From contig CALSFV010000088.1 of the NCBI GenBank assembly GCA_943737045.1, positions 186,001-250,000 on the forward strand: 64,000 nucleotides of DNA. Direction: 5' to 3'. The translations under genes and the position numbers were made by a program. The notes beneath the pieces were generated by a model that made no database searches, was not told where the DNA came from, and saw only the letters and a program-made list of their open reading frames with translations. Below, piece by piece: positions 11,501 through 22,195 of the stretch. Position 1 is the first letter of the stretch, and the number at the start of each line of letters is the position of its first letter. This DNA is from Parapristionchus giblindavisi (Eukaryota > Nematoda > Chromadorea > Rhabditida > Diplogasteridae).

Positions 11501-14500
11501 AAATGGAAGATCATAGGATAGTATCTGATGGTATGTTTACAGATTTACCGCTAGAGGACTACAGACTATAGACTACAGAAGATTAGCTATGCAAGAAGAC
11601 TATGACATTATATTAGGTTTGTTAGAAAGTCCGGTACATTTTTTGGTCAAACTTGTTTATCGTGCATCTCAGTAATAGACAAGCGAATGATCATCGATAT
11701 TGGCCATCAACAGCGATGACCTTCGTCGATCTCCCCTGCATGGCCAGGGCCCCACTTGCCTACCACTCCGAGGACTTAGAGCCAAAGTAGTGGGCGATGT
11801 CGCGAATGAGGTCGGTCTCATTCTGGAAGTCGTGCTCATCGAGATAGCTTTGAAGGTCGGAGAATAGGTGGTAATCATAAGGAGCTAGGTGGAGATCGAT
11901 GGTTTTGGAATCATAATTTAGATACTGATCATTCAAGAATCGCGAAATTGTAACCCTCAGATTAAAACTTTTATTTTATAACCGACTATTTGTATACCGA
12001 TGAATGAGCAAAATTGATTTGTGCCCTTTTGTTATGTAATCTACGCGAAGGAAACGAGCATCCGTAAACGACTTTTTGCACCCCGACGATTTAGAACCGT
12101 CAATCGCGAACTGATTATTCTGGAAACGACTTTTTACACCCCGACGATGTAGAACCGTCGATCGCGAACAGATTATTCTGGAAACGACTTTTTACACCCC
12201 GACGATTTAGGACCGTCGATCGTGAACTGATTATTCTGGAAACGACTTTTTACACCCCGACGATTTAGAACCGTCAATCACGAACTGATTATTCTGGAAA
12301 CGACTTTTTACACCCCGACGATTTAGAACCGTCGATCGCGAACTGATTATTCTGGAAACGACTTTTTACACCCCGACGATTTAGAACCGTCAATCGCGAA
12401 CTGATTATTCTGGAAACGACTTTTTACACCCCGACGATTTAGAACCGTCAATCGCGAACTGATTATTCTGGAAACGACTTTTTACACCCCGACGATTTAG
12501 AACCGTCGATCGCGAACTGATTATTCTGGAAACGACTTTTTACACCCCGACGATTTAGAACCGTCAATCGCGAACTGATTATTATGGAAACGCCTTTTTA
12601 CACCCCGACGATTTAGAACTGTCGATCGCGAACTGATTTTTTTTGGAACTATTACCATGCGGAAGGCAACGGTTCCCACCACTTGTGCCATATCACTATG
12701 AGTTATTGTGAACTACCGTAATCTACCGTAACCCGGTTCGGTGTGTCAAATCAAGTGCGATGGGTCAGATTTCAATAAAACTTGTCGGAATAACCACCAC
12801 GTGTGCGATATCATTATGAGTTATCGTGAACTACCGTAATCTACCGGAACCCGGTTCGATAGGTCAGATCAAGTGCGATGGGTCAGATTTCACTAAAATG
12901 GGTCGGACACTAAATTGTGCGTCAGATTTGAGCAGCAGGGTGTGCGGGAAAGGGGTTTCAAAAAATCAAAAAAATTATTTGAAAAAAAATCTTTTGATAA
13001 GTGTAATTTTTTATTGAAATATTTTTTTCAACGTTTTTTTTTAAAATTCATAACGGCAATTTCGACAATATTCAGTGAATCCTGACACGTCGCACTTCAT
13101 CTGACCTACCGAACCGGGTTACGGTAGATTCCAGGTTCACAACAGCTAATTAATCATGTCACGCACACGTATTGGCTATTCCGACAATTTTTATTTAAAT
13201 CTGACCCATACACTGAGAGCAAACTTACCTGGCAAATCGTTACCCCGATACACTTTCCTGGCAAACGATTACCCCAAATGGTGAATTCAGCCGTTGAATT
13301 CCTTTCCATTTGGGGTAATCGTTTGCCAGGAAAGTGTATCGGGGTAACGATTTGCCAGGTAAGTTTGCTCTCAGTGTAGCACTTTGACTCACCTGACTCA
13401 CCGAACCGGGTTACGGTAGATTACGGTAGTTTACAATAACTCATAATGATATCGCACACGTAGTAGCCATTCCGACAAGTTTTATTGAAATCTGACCCAT
13501 CGCACTTGATTTGACACACCGAACCGGGTTACGGTAGATTACGGTAGTTCACAATAACTCATAGTGATATCGCACACGTGGTGGTTATTCCGACAAGTTT
13601 TATTGAAATCTCACCCATCGCACTTGATTTGACCCACCGAACCGGGTTACGGTAGATTACGGTAATTCACGATAACTCATAATGATATCGCACACGTGGT
13701 GGTTATTCCAACAAGTTTTATTGAAATCTGACCCATCGCACTTGATTTGACCCACCGAACCGGGTTACGGTAGATTACGGTAGTTCACAATAACTCATAG
13801 TGATATGGCACACGTGGTGGGAACCGTTGCCTTCCGCATGGTAATAGTTCCAAAAAAAAATCAGTTCGCGATAGACGATTATAAATCGTCGGGGTGTAAA
13901 AAGTCGTTTCCATAATAATCAGTTCGCGATTGACGGTTCTAAATCGTCGGAATGCAAACAGTCGTTTCCATAATTATCAGTTCGCGATTGACGGTTCTAA
14001 ATCGTCGGGGTGTAAAAAGTCGTTTCCAGAATAATCAGTTCGCGATCGACGGTTCTAAATCGTCGGGGTGTAAAAAGTCGTTTCCAGAATAATCAGTTCG
14101 CGATCGACAGTTCTAAATCGTCGGGGTGTAAAAAGTCGTTTCTATAGGATTGGTTTCAAGATGATATTATCTATTCTCTAATTTCCATAATTAAGATTCT
14201 ATATGAATTGATGCTAATTTGTCGATGTCATTACGACGGTTATAAAATAAATTTTCCAGAATCGTTTCAACTTTATCGTAGTTTCCTAAATTATGATTCC
14301 AAAACCATCGATCTCCAGCTAGGTCCATGCTGTAGGTTGGGTGGGGTAGGAAGGACCAGTCATACAACGATAGCTCGTTCTTGGTCTCTTTCGTGGAGTC
14401 TGATCTGGCGTTGTCATGCAGAAATGATATTTTTGCTGTACTTCTCCAGGCGGAATCGAAATGGAATTTCAGGCTACGTAGTTGATGAATGTAGACATCG

Positions 14501-17301
14501 GCGTCGATGGTGCTACCAGGCTTTAGCAGCTCCCAATACTCAATGCAACGGACAGACCACCACAACCACCACACCTGTTTTTGGGCATCAATTCCTGCAT
14601 GAAGGACGGGGTGTGGGGTTACGCCGGAACTGAGCCACCCGCCCTTGGGTTCAACGTTAGAATACATCACCCACTTCTCATCGCCAGTCATGATTCGATC
14701 GAGTCATTCGAACCGGCGATGGGAGGTGAGGAGTTCCAACGATGTGTCGACCCTCCTCTGACGGTCGAAATCGGTCAGGGTATGGGGTAGCTTTCTTATA
14801 AACTTTTTAGTCTTCCCGATATATTCCAATTCGAGGACAATAGGACATGGGAGGCCCCAAGTACCTGCTCCATATTGCGGGTGGTCTGGTATGGGCTCTT
14901 CTCCAACGTTCTCCGCAAAAGGTCCAAATACAGATAAAGGGGACGACCCGACCTCGGCTGGTCTTCGAGGTCGCACTCCTTCTTCTTGAACAATTGGTAC
15001 GATTTGCTCAGCATGTGATGGACGATGGACTTCTCGCCGTACACGGAGTTGATTTGGTTTTCACCAGCCTTCTCTTTTAGCTTTGAGAATTGCGGGAATA
15101 TGAGGTCATGACCAAAGTGAAAAGCTGACGGAAGTAAAACAACCGCCATTGCTCGTGGACAATGCTGTTGACTTGTGGGCCTAGTGAAAAAGAATATGAG
15201 ATGTTCACGCTCTCTAACCCACCTATGGGGAATTAGATCAGATGTTTACACGAACAGCGACATCGCAGTAAAAACACCCTCAAAATGTACCGGACTTTCT
15301 AACCAACCTGATAGTTTAAAAAATGTGTATCAGATCTTCAAAATCTATAACTGATATATGTAGTCGAACATGTTGTTCACCTCATAATGAAATATTTTCT
15401 AATAAATTTGTGCTAGTAGAAATATGGACTGATAACAATGATATTTCTTATCAATGTTCTCACAAATAGCTGAACGTCGAGAGATCAATCAAAACTGGGA
15501 GGACAACGTCTCGGAAAATATGAAGTTCGTCAATTGCTCGATAGCCTTAAATCCGTGGGGTTACTGCGAACTACCGGTAGGGTCGATTTCATTATTGATT
15601 TTTCAATTTAAATTCTGATTTTTCGTTTTCAAATTCGGATTTTTCAATTTCAAAATCTGATTTGTCAATTTCAAATTCTGATACTTCGATTCCAGCGCGG
15701 TGATGGCGACTTGAACTTTCTCCTCATCGGCAATAGCTATGTAGCCAATCATGGCCCGCTCATCCAAAAGCATTTCAAGAAATACTACGCGAAAATCGCT
15801 GCGCATACCGTATCAGGTCGGAACTTCGGATCGCGAACTGATTTTATTCTCTCATCATCAGGTTGTGAGCCTCTGGTCGAGACCAAGAGTGATTACTGCA
15901 AGATGCGCGACAAGCACGGCCACTACAAGTTCATAAGGGAAATGGAACTTGTGAAATTCGACGTGCTGTTCATCATATCGAGGTGATCTTTGATCTTGAG
16001 ATTGCGATATTCTCACCAAAGATCATGATCTTTGATCTCTGAAGATGGCAGAACGCTTGTGTTCCCATCACCGAGACGGACATTAAGAAGGACGCAGAAT
16101 ACATCGAAATAATGGATAATTTAAAGAAATACGAGAAATTGGTAGAGAAAGTAAGAGATATTGATATTTCCGTTGAAAAATGATAATTTCAGTCAGTCTG
16201 AATGATTAAATGCGCACACAGAGAAAAAAGTGTTTCAAAAGTGTGCAATGCTTGTGCACAAAAGGTGTTAAATGGAGCGTAATCTCTCTCTACGTAGTGT
16301 ACACTATTTCTCAGTTCTCTAACAACGAGAGAGCATTGCGCGTCGAAGAGACAAGGGGGTGAGGTCACGCTCCCTTTAAATATAGCACAGGTCTTTTGCC
16401 CCACTTTGCTCTGTGTGTATAGTATTAGGTTGATAGCTACAATGAACATTCAAGATGTGAATTTTGCTATGAACTATCTGATTTTTTAGCACCTACCTAA
16501 TACAATACATGAAAGATGTTTTGATGATCAAGAGCTCTATGATTACATTCTAATACTGTTCTTATTCCAAGGTGTTCATACTCCAAGCATTCCCGGTGCC
16601 GGCTGAAGTCGCGAAGATTGTCGAAGCAAGAGAGAGTGCAGGCATACCGCTGGAGGACTATATGCCGGTAAATTTATTATTATTATTGTTATTTTTATTA
16701 TTATTAAATATTACACTAATGTTTCTGCTTCGATTGCTACTGTAAATCGGTAAAGTTTTAGAAAATAAAAGATAAATAAATTGCGAAATTTATTGTTTTA
16801 GGAGGCGATTGAGTGTGATGCCGTTGCTCCTCGCAAGAGAATGGTGGAGGTACATATTCATTTCACTTTTTTTCAAAATCGATGATGATTCACGTTAGAA
16901 TATTACGAAAATTATTCTAGATATTCAATCAAAGATCCAAAAATTCGCAAAGATGTTTCAGATCGCTAAAAACTGCGAGAAGTGTGTCCTCTACGACATT
17001 TATAATTTGCACTTAAACGCCGCAGGACAATTTACGGTATTTACCAATCAATAATCACTCCCAATAGGTTAATTCGAGGTAATTCATCCTCGGACTCATC
17101 TGAACTACTTCGAGTCGTACAAACATCACACGTCTCTTGGTTTGATCTTTGATCTTTAATATTTGATCTTTGATCTTTGGACTTATATATCAAGTCTCAG
17201 GCTTGAAACTTGTGGAACCTCTCTATGAAAGGCTGGCGATGCAGTTCAATCGCATTATGAATTCGTCTCCGCCTGATAACGTAATGGAATGGACTAAATG
17301 A
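8526..17301 (+). CDS. Acyltransferase-3/SGNH protein, OAC-like (gene A)
   Basis: Predicted integral membrane O-acyltransferase with a C-terminal SGNH hydrolase-like domain. Exons read by eye: 8526-8611, 8932-9052, 9622-9762, 10067-10162, 10205-10360, 10423-10504, 10557-10615, 10663-10762, 10808-10888, 11033-11099, 11143-11303, 11465-11530, 15470-15576, 15696-15816, 15862-15982, 16045-16150, 16572-16667, 16802-16849, 16962-17036, 17079-17139, 17201-17301. They total 2,052 nt, divisible by three, with no internal stop that I found. The acyltransferase part shows the R-x10-H motif (LRGWAVTAVVIFHFFPD), FFVLSGFLISLVL and THTWSLSVEIQFYL. The SGNH part shows LLIGNSYVANHG and DIYNLHLN (Asp/His pair). 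Exon lengths match gene B almost throughout, so they are paralogues. The first exon is not found; the gene may be intact with a distant exon, or 5'-truncated. Acyl acceptor unknown. Confidence 0.87.
8720..8868. mobile_element. Short palindromic element in gene A intron
   Basis: CCGTATGGATGAACAACAGG at the left is mirrored by GTTCACATGCATACGGC at the right, with matching interiors around a GC-rich centre. It lies between the GYLGVDV exon and the FFVLSG exon. No clear target duplication. Confidence 0.6.
9064..9200 (-). mobile_element. Possible 3' end of a non-LTR retrotransposon
   Basis: An (ATTT)n run followed by ATTCCATCAA matches the start of the 3' tails at 49369 and 56596 as seen on the minus strand. 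The similarity fades quickly, so only a short 3' fragment is likely. It lies in a gene A intron. Confidence 0.35.
9817..9934. mobile_element. TTAA-type MITE, family 2
   Basis: Inverted repeat with the family core (CCGCTCTGG...CGGAGAGTAAAATTA). In the gene A intron before the THTWS exon. A decayed copy also lies at 11337-11435 in a later intron. Confidence 0.6.
11891..14316. mobile_element. Foldback-type element nested in the mariner
   Basis: Inserted in the mariner with an exact 8-bp duplication AGCTAGGT (11883-11890 and 14317-14324). The ends are inverted repeats beginning GGAGATCGATGGTTTTGGAA. Inside each end is an array of a roughly 58-bp unit (CCCCGACGATTTAGAACCGT): about ten copies at 12065-12640 and about five inverted copies at 13860-14145. 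Further in are inverted arrays of a roughly 117-bp unit (GAACCGGGTTACGGTAGATT) at 12660-12900 and 13080-13850. No transposase. Long terminal repeats with internal arrays recall foldback/Galileo elements; an 8-bp duplication fits hAT or P superfamilies. The superfamily is unresolved. Confidence 0.85.
13211..13376. mobile_element. TA-flanked palindromic MITE (CACTGAGAGC family)
   Basis: A 166-bp hairpin that starts CACTGAGAGCAAACTTACC and ends with its complement, with TA on each side. It interrupts one 117-bp repeat of the surrounding foldback element: the flanks join as GACCCATAGCACTTTG, matching GACCCATCGCACTTGA in sister repeats. A second copy starts at 53943. Confidence 0.85.
16264..16378. 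mobile_element. TTAA-type MITE, family 1 (decayed)
   Basis: Inverted repeat with the core CTCTAACAACGAGAGAGCA and the end CGCTCCCTTTAA. It lies in the gene A intron between the ENLKKYEKLVEK-type exon and the FILQAFP exon. Confidence 0.55.
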
Positions 17302-18790
17302 TAGTTGATAAATATTCATTTCATTAATACTTTTGAAATTTCATCCATGTTCTTCATACATTTATTATGAATATGATAAAATATTGATTCTCCTGAGGTT
17401 TTCACAAATCTTGAATAATATGGAGTTCAGCAAGTCGTTTCTTAAAAATACGGGGATGAAGCAATGAGTAAATTAATTGTCCATGAAAATCTGTTCACAC
17501 TATCTTATGAAATCATTTATGCGATAATAAAACATGTTGTATAGTAGCCTTTAACGTTACAGAGATTTAGAGACAACAAGTGGGGATTGTCATATCCTTG
17601 CAATAGAATAAACCTGATTGATGCGATCATAATAACACATCAGCTCATCCCAAGGTCCTTTCTTATGCCAGTATCCCATACCAACGACATCTCGTTTCTC
17701 ATTCTCGAAACGCACTGAAGAAACTGAAGAAGTGTACTAATGAAACTCCTCCTCCATCTCTTACTAAAGGAACTTCCTGATCTCTAATTTATCTTCTAAT
17801 TTGGCCTTGCTGATGTTTTGTCCTCTTTTCCAATCACTTCATGCGACCGTCCGCTTTCGCTACAGAAATTGTGTTTACTATCTGATTAACTATGACACTA
17901 TGGTGATAATTCTTATCATATCACCGTGTCATCTTTCAAAATCATGAAAAGCCCGGGCGTTGTCCCCACATTATCTAGCCACAGTCTATTGGATGCAAGG
18001 TGGAAACATACATGGAAGCCCTTATCTCCTCTGTGTCACGCCCCATTTATGCTTCACAATCAGCAATCGCCGTGATCTGTATCAATCATACCTTACACCC
18101 ATTAGAAAGATAACAATTATCATAGAGGTGCTTATGCGTGATTTTTATTTGTCTCAAAAGTTATCTTCTTTTAATTGCAAATTGATCCAAGAGGTGATAG
18201 GATAGAAGGTGAATTTCACATGGAAAATAGGGTGCTACAAATGAAACATTTTGCGAGTGTACTTCATTGATGTCCCAAAAGCGATGAAACAAACGTTTCA
18301 AAATAGTTTTGTAAAAACGAAACCAAAATTTACCCTTCCAAGAAATGACGTCATTTCATGCACATGACAGACTGATTGAATTTCAACTTTCGGAGTGACA
18401 CGAAACATTTCAATAATAATTTAATAATTTAGATTCATTTCTCATTTTTCTTTAAAAAACATTTCCGTTGGCTGCATCCTAGTGAGATGTAATCTAATAC
18501 TAATAGAATAATGTATACAAGGCTGATACAGTGACCATCCTATAACATTTTCTCACAAACGAAAAATATAGCTATGTTTCGTTCTCGCATGCATAACATG
18601 ATCTTAACATAATCGCATTATCAGTAGATGGGAGAATAATCCTTCCCAGCTGTTCTTCATGCATATTGTTGCGATATATTTCGTTTCTCGATGCCGACGA
18701 GTTTCCGTTCGAAAAGGTTAGAACCGCTGTCGTCAATGATCGCTTGACTTGCCTGTTTTTTTCTTCAAAAAATGGCCAGAACCGCACTGA
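17302..18790. other. Intergenic, no gene seen
   Basis: The 3' flank of gene A. Only short unsupported ORFs. The 60 bases before 18791 (GATCGCTTGACTT, ATGGCCAGAAC) recur just after the MITE at about 18992-19050, so the MITE sits inside a short local duplication. Confidence 0.45.
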
Positions 18791-18975
18791 CTCTGGTATT
18801 TCAAAACTTGAAGTCTACTTACACTTTCACTTTAAGTAGACTTGTAAATCTATTTCAAGTGAAACGTAAGTCTACTTAAAGTGAAAAAGTGACGTCACTC
18901 ACTTGAAGTTTACTTAAAGTATAATTTAAGTCAGTGACGTATTTTAAGTAGACTTTAAGTTTTGGAATACCAGAG
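18791..18975. mobile_element. MITE, CTCTGGTATT family
   Basis: Begins CTCTGGTATTTCAAAACTT and ends with AATACCAGAG. The interior repeats AAGTCTACTT and its complement. Further copies are at 21100-21307 and, truncated, at 29574-29673. Confidence 0.7.
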
Positions 18976-19576
18976 GTATTCCAAAACTTCAGTGATCGCT
19001 TGACTTATCCGGTTTATAAAAAAATGGCCAGAACAACACTGACGGCGAACTATCTCATATTTGAGTCATAGGTTATCTAAGATCCGACAACTAGAGAAAC
19101 GTTTTCTCTAATGTAACTTAGTTAGCTTACTCCAGTCCTCGTTACTACCTGGAACGAGAGAGTATTATCCAACGTGTCTTTTTGAAAGAGAGTTTGGAAT
19201 AAGCTAACCTGTATCTATTAGCTGTACAGTTAGAGAACCTTCATCTATTGTGCGTATAAAATGTACTTGCATAAGAAAATGACAAACGGTGCTAACGAAC
19301 GGAAGTCACAATCGAGAGGCGGGCGAGATGTAGCCTTCTACATCTCGCCCCGCCTCTCGATTGTCTCTCCGCTGCCTCTCTCTAACCCGGCTAACCTTCG
19401 CCGCGCTATATGATATATAAAAGAGATCGGCATAGTTTCTGAACCATGCAAAGCAAGAAAGTCTCTTCTACAAATAAAACAAGTGATTTTTATACGCTCA
19501 ATAAGAGAATTTGCCGTGAGTGGAGAACACTGCGAGTTCAATGCGTTATGAAGATGCATCACCATTTCAGTATTAA

Positions 19577-19689
19577 AGGCACACCAGCTAATTTCACACT
19601 CCGCTCTGTCGACACTCTCTCGTCGTGGACAAAGAGAGCGACGAGAGAGCATTGCGAGAGCGGAGAGTTTCAAACTAGGGGGCGTGCCT
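19577..19689. mobile_element. TTAA-type MITE, family 2
   Basis: Ends AGGCACACCAGCTAATTT and its near-complement, preceded by TTAA. Intergenic between genes A and B. Confidence 0.65.
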
Positions 19690-19752
19690 ATAATATAGTT
19701 TCTATCAGTGTTATGTCACTTCTGCATTAAGCGTGTAATGCTACGAAACATG

Positions 19753-21665
19753 CAGTAGCGCTCGAAAAGATTTCACATTGGTATTTTTCGCGATATCTTT
19801 TGTTGTACTGATCGAAATGGGATGAAATTTGGAATATATGTTCCTCAAGGTATTAGAATAACTATACTCATGTGGTTTTTCAAGAATTTAAAAAATCCTG
19901 TACTTTATTAGCTCTTTATCAAAAATCACCAAAATCAACAATTCACAGTTGTAAAAATCAACAGCAATAATTAAACAGAAAGAAGTTAAGAAGGGTCCAG
20001 CACTACAAAACTAACATCATAGATCATTATTTAACTAAAATTTAGTGGAATAACCCTTACAATCGCTTAATTACCCAAGTTTGAGGTAATCCCTGCACTG
20101 ATGATGAGACGTTAGTCTCGAAACGTCGGCCAATAAACAATTCACTAATCCTTCATTCTCTTACTGGTCTCACATAGCAATCCATACCTTACAATCAGTT
20201 AATGCTGACAGCAGACGGGCATGCGATGCGTAGTACACGGGTGATGACACACCGCCAACTCTCCAAGCAGTTCATCCCTTCAGTATCTACTATAATAGAA
20301 TAGGATCCTGAAGCTCATTGCGATTTCTGGGAATGCTTATTGCTCTGTGGTAAAAGCAAGACCCAGATTCACCTCCAGACTAGTTGATGTCAATTGATTA
20401 GACGATCGTTGGGATGTCACGCGAGGAACCGCGCCGCACATTACAGCTCAGCTACACATATCTGACGTCTTCAATGTCTCTGTTCCAACTGTCAGAAGAT
20501 GTCTGAATGCTGCTGACTTTCGTGGATGCTGAGTGGTTAGCAGTACCTCATCTACCGAGTAGATTGGGGCAACTCCTTTTGAGCTGTGCGCACTCCTGAT
20601 CACGACCCCATTTCTGCAGCGGTTTATTGTCGATAATTGGTACTTTTATCGGTACCTAGTACCCTAAGGTCTCCCCAAATACTATATTTAATCGCTTTTG
20701 AACGATAGAAGCTTACTCTGAGTGATATACAGAACATTTTTCCACAATTGAGGAGTCCAGCGGAGGCGGTCCTTGCCAGATGCTACTCAAGTCTTCCCAT
20801 TCTTCAGATAACCAAACTGCTTGGTAACTTTCCGACAGCCACGAAGGTCAGCAGCATCTATTGAATGTCGGAACAGGGACATTGGACACGCCTGAGGTGT
20901 GTAGCTCTGCTGTAATGACGACGGAAGTGCTGCGCCGGCACGCGCGTGGCACCATAACAATTCTCTGATCAATTTGTCTGGAGGTGCATTTGGGTCTTGC
21001 TGGTACCAAATAACAATAAACATTCGCAGAAATCAGAATGAGCTTCGGAAGCCTTGTTGTAGTAGATACAGAAGTGCGGAACTGCATGCAGAGTTGGTTC
21101 TCTGGTATTTTGCCACTTAAAGTCTACTTAAACTACGTCACAGACTTTAAGTAGACTTTAAGTAGACTTTAAGTGAAAGAACATTTGACGAAATGCATTA
21201 CAGTATACCACACCACTTTAAGTAGACTTACGTCTCACTTTAAGTTTACTTAAAGTCTACTTAAAGTGGGAAAGTTTAAGTAGACTTTAAGTGGCAAAAT
21301 ACCAGAGTGTGTACAACACCTAGTCTGCCCCTCCGCTGTTAGACATTAATTGATTGTATGGGATATTCCACTGGATTTTAGTTTAAAAATGATCTATTAT
21401 GTTAATTTTCTAGTGCTGGACCCTTCTTAACCTCTTTCCGCTTAATTATGGCTGCTGATTTTTGCAACTGTGAATTGTTGATTTTAACGATTTTTGAAAA
21501 AAGAGCTAATAAAGTACCGGATTTCTGAAATTTTTGAAAAACCAAATGAGTATAGTTATTCTAATACCTTGAGGAACATATATTCCAAATTTCATCCCAT
21601 TTCGATCAGTACAACAAAAGATATCGCAAAAAAATACCAATGTGAAATCTTTTTGAGCGCTACTG
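19753..21665. mobile_element. Inverted-dimer Tc1-like element
   Basis: Starts CAGTAGCGCTCGAAAAGATT and ends with AATCTTTTTGAGCGCTACTG followed by TA. The outer arms (19753-20060 and about 21400-21665) are near-perfect inverted copies. Between them are decayed Tc1-type transposase N-terminal pieces facing each other: plus-strand VSVPTVRRCLNAADFRGC at about 20470-20530, and minus-strand SIDAADLRGC with nearby PPDKLIRELL at about 20830-20990. A catalytic domain is not visible. It reads as a palindromic derivative of a Tc1-like transposon. Confidence 0.78.
21100..21307. mobile_element. MITE, CTCTGGTATT family, nested
   Basis: CTCTGGTATTTTGCCACTTA at the left and its complement ending ACCAGAG at the right. 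It lies inside the Tc1-like inverted dimer, so it inserted later. Confidence 0.75.
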
Positions 21666-21776
21666 TATAATTTTCATCTGATTTTCACAGAAAATGAGGA
21701 TCGTAATTTTCCTGTGAATTGTCTTTCTTTCATCTTTCTTCCTGGTTATGCAATTCATGCGTATACTACTATTACA

Positions 21777-21892
21777 GGCACTCCCCAAGATCATTTAAAA
21801 ATCTCCGCTCTGGCCACACGCTCTCTCGTAGACAACGAAAGTGAGAGAGTGTTCCCAGAGTGGATGATTTCAAATTAGCTCGGGGTGTGCCT
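21777..21892. mobile_element. TTAA-type MITE, family 2
   Basis: Inverted repeat AGGCACTCCCCAAG...CTCGGGGTGTGCCT about 300 bp before the gene B start. Flanks do not keep TTAA. Confidence 0.6.
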
Positions 21893-22180
21893 ATAAGCAT
21901 TGTCTCGTATGCGGTTGTGGCCATTCTGTCCATGTCCGTAGCCTGGCTTTTCATCTTCTTCTTATCAATTTCGAACTTTACACTCTATTTGCGTTGACAT
22001 TCGTTTAGTGCGTGCTCAAACATGAACTAGAAAAGGACCTTTATTGGAGGGACCCCGCGGCGCTTTCACTAGCAACCCTTCAACATATCGAAACACTATT
22101 GCTTTAGAGACGTTTGATATTGTTAAAAACCATGAAATAATGTTTATTTTTGTATATATGAGTAATCAATAATTGGCGTT

Positions 22181-22195
22181 ATTTTCAGACTGATG
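22181..22195 (+). promoter_or_regulatory. Probable spliced-leader acceptor and start of gene B
   Basis: ATTTTCAG lies four bases before the ATG at 22193. In nematodes a TTTCAG this close to the first ATG, with no upstream exon visible, usually marks trans-splicing of a spliced leader. This is inference from the motif only. Confidence 0.5.

Larger units (their letters stand above)
11613..15311 (-). mobile_element. mariner element with broken transposase
   Basis: The terminal repeats are TTAGGTTTGTTAGAAAGTCC at the left and its near-complement at the right (GGACTTTCTAACCAACCTGA), each flanked by TA, as expected for mariner. The minus strand reads as a mariner transposase in pieces. Part of the N-terminal region (DLEDQPRSGRP, QTTRNMEQVLG) lies at about 14800-15000. 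The catalytic core (TGDEKWVMYSN, HDNARSDS, HPTYSMDLA) lies at 14290-14691. The C-terminal piece (YDYHLFSDLQ) lies at about 11769-11882. It is dead: frameshifts in the N-terminal part and a 2.4-kb insertion just before the third catalytic Asp region. The whole element sits in a gene A intron (11531-15469). Confidence 0.92.

Noticed and set aside
20097..20140. CTGATGATGAG...CTCGAAACG words, also near 24740 and 30520
   Set aside because: They recur as short repeats but I could not define element boundaries, so no feature was made.
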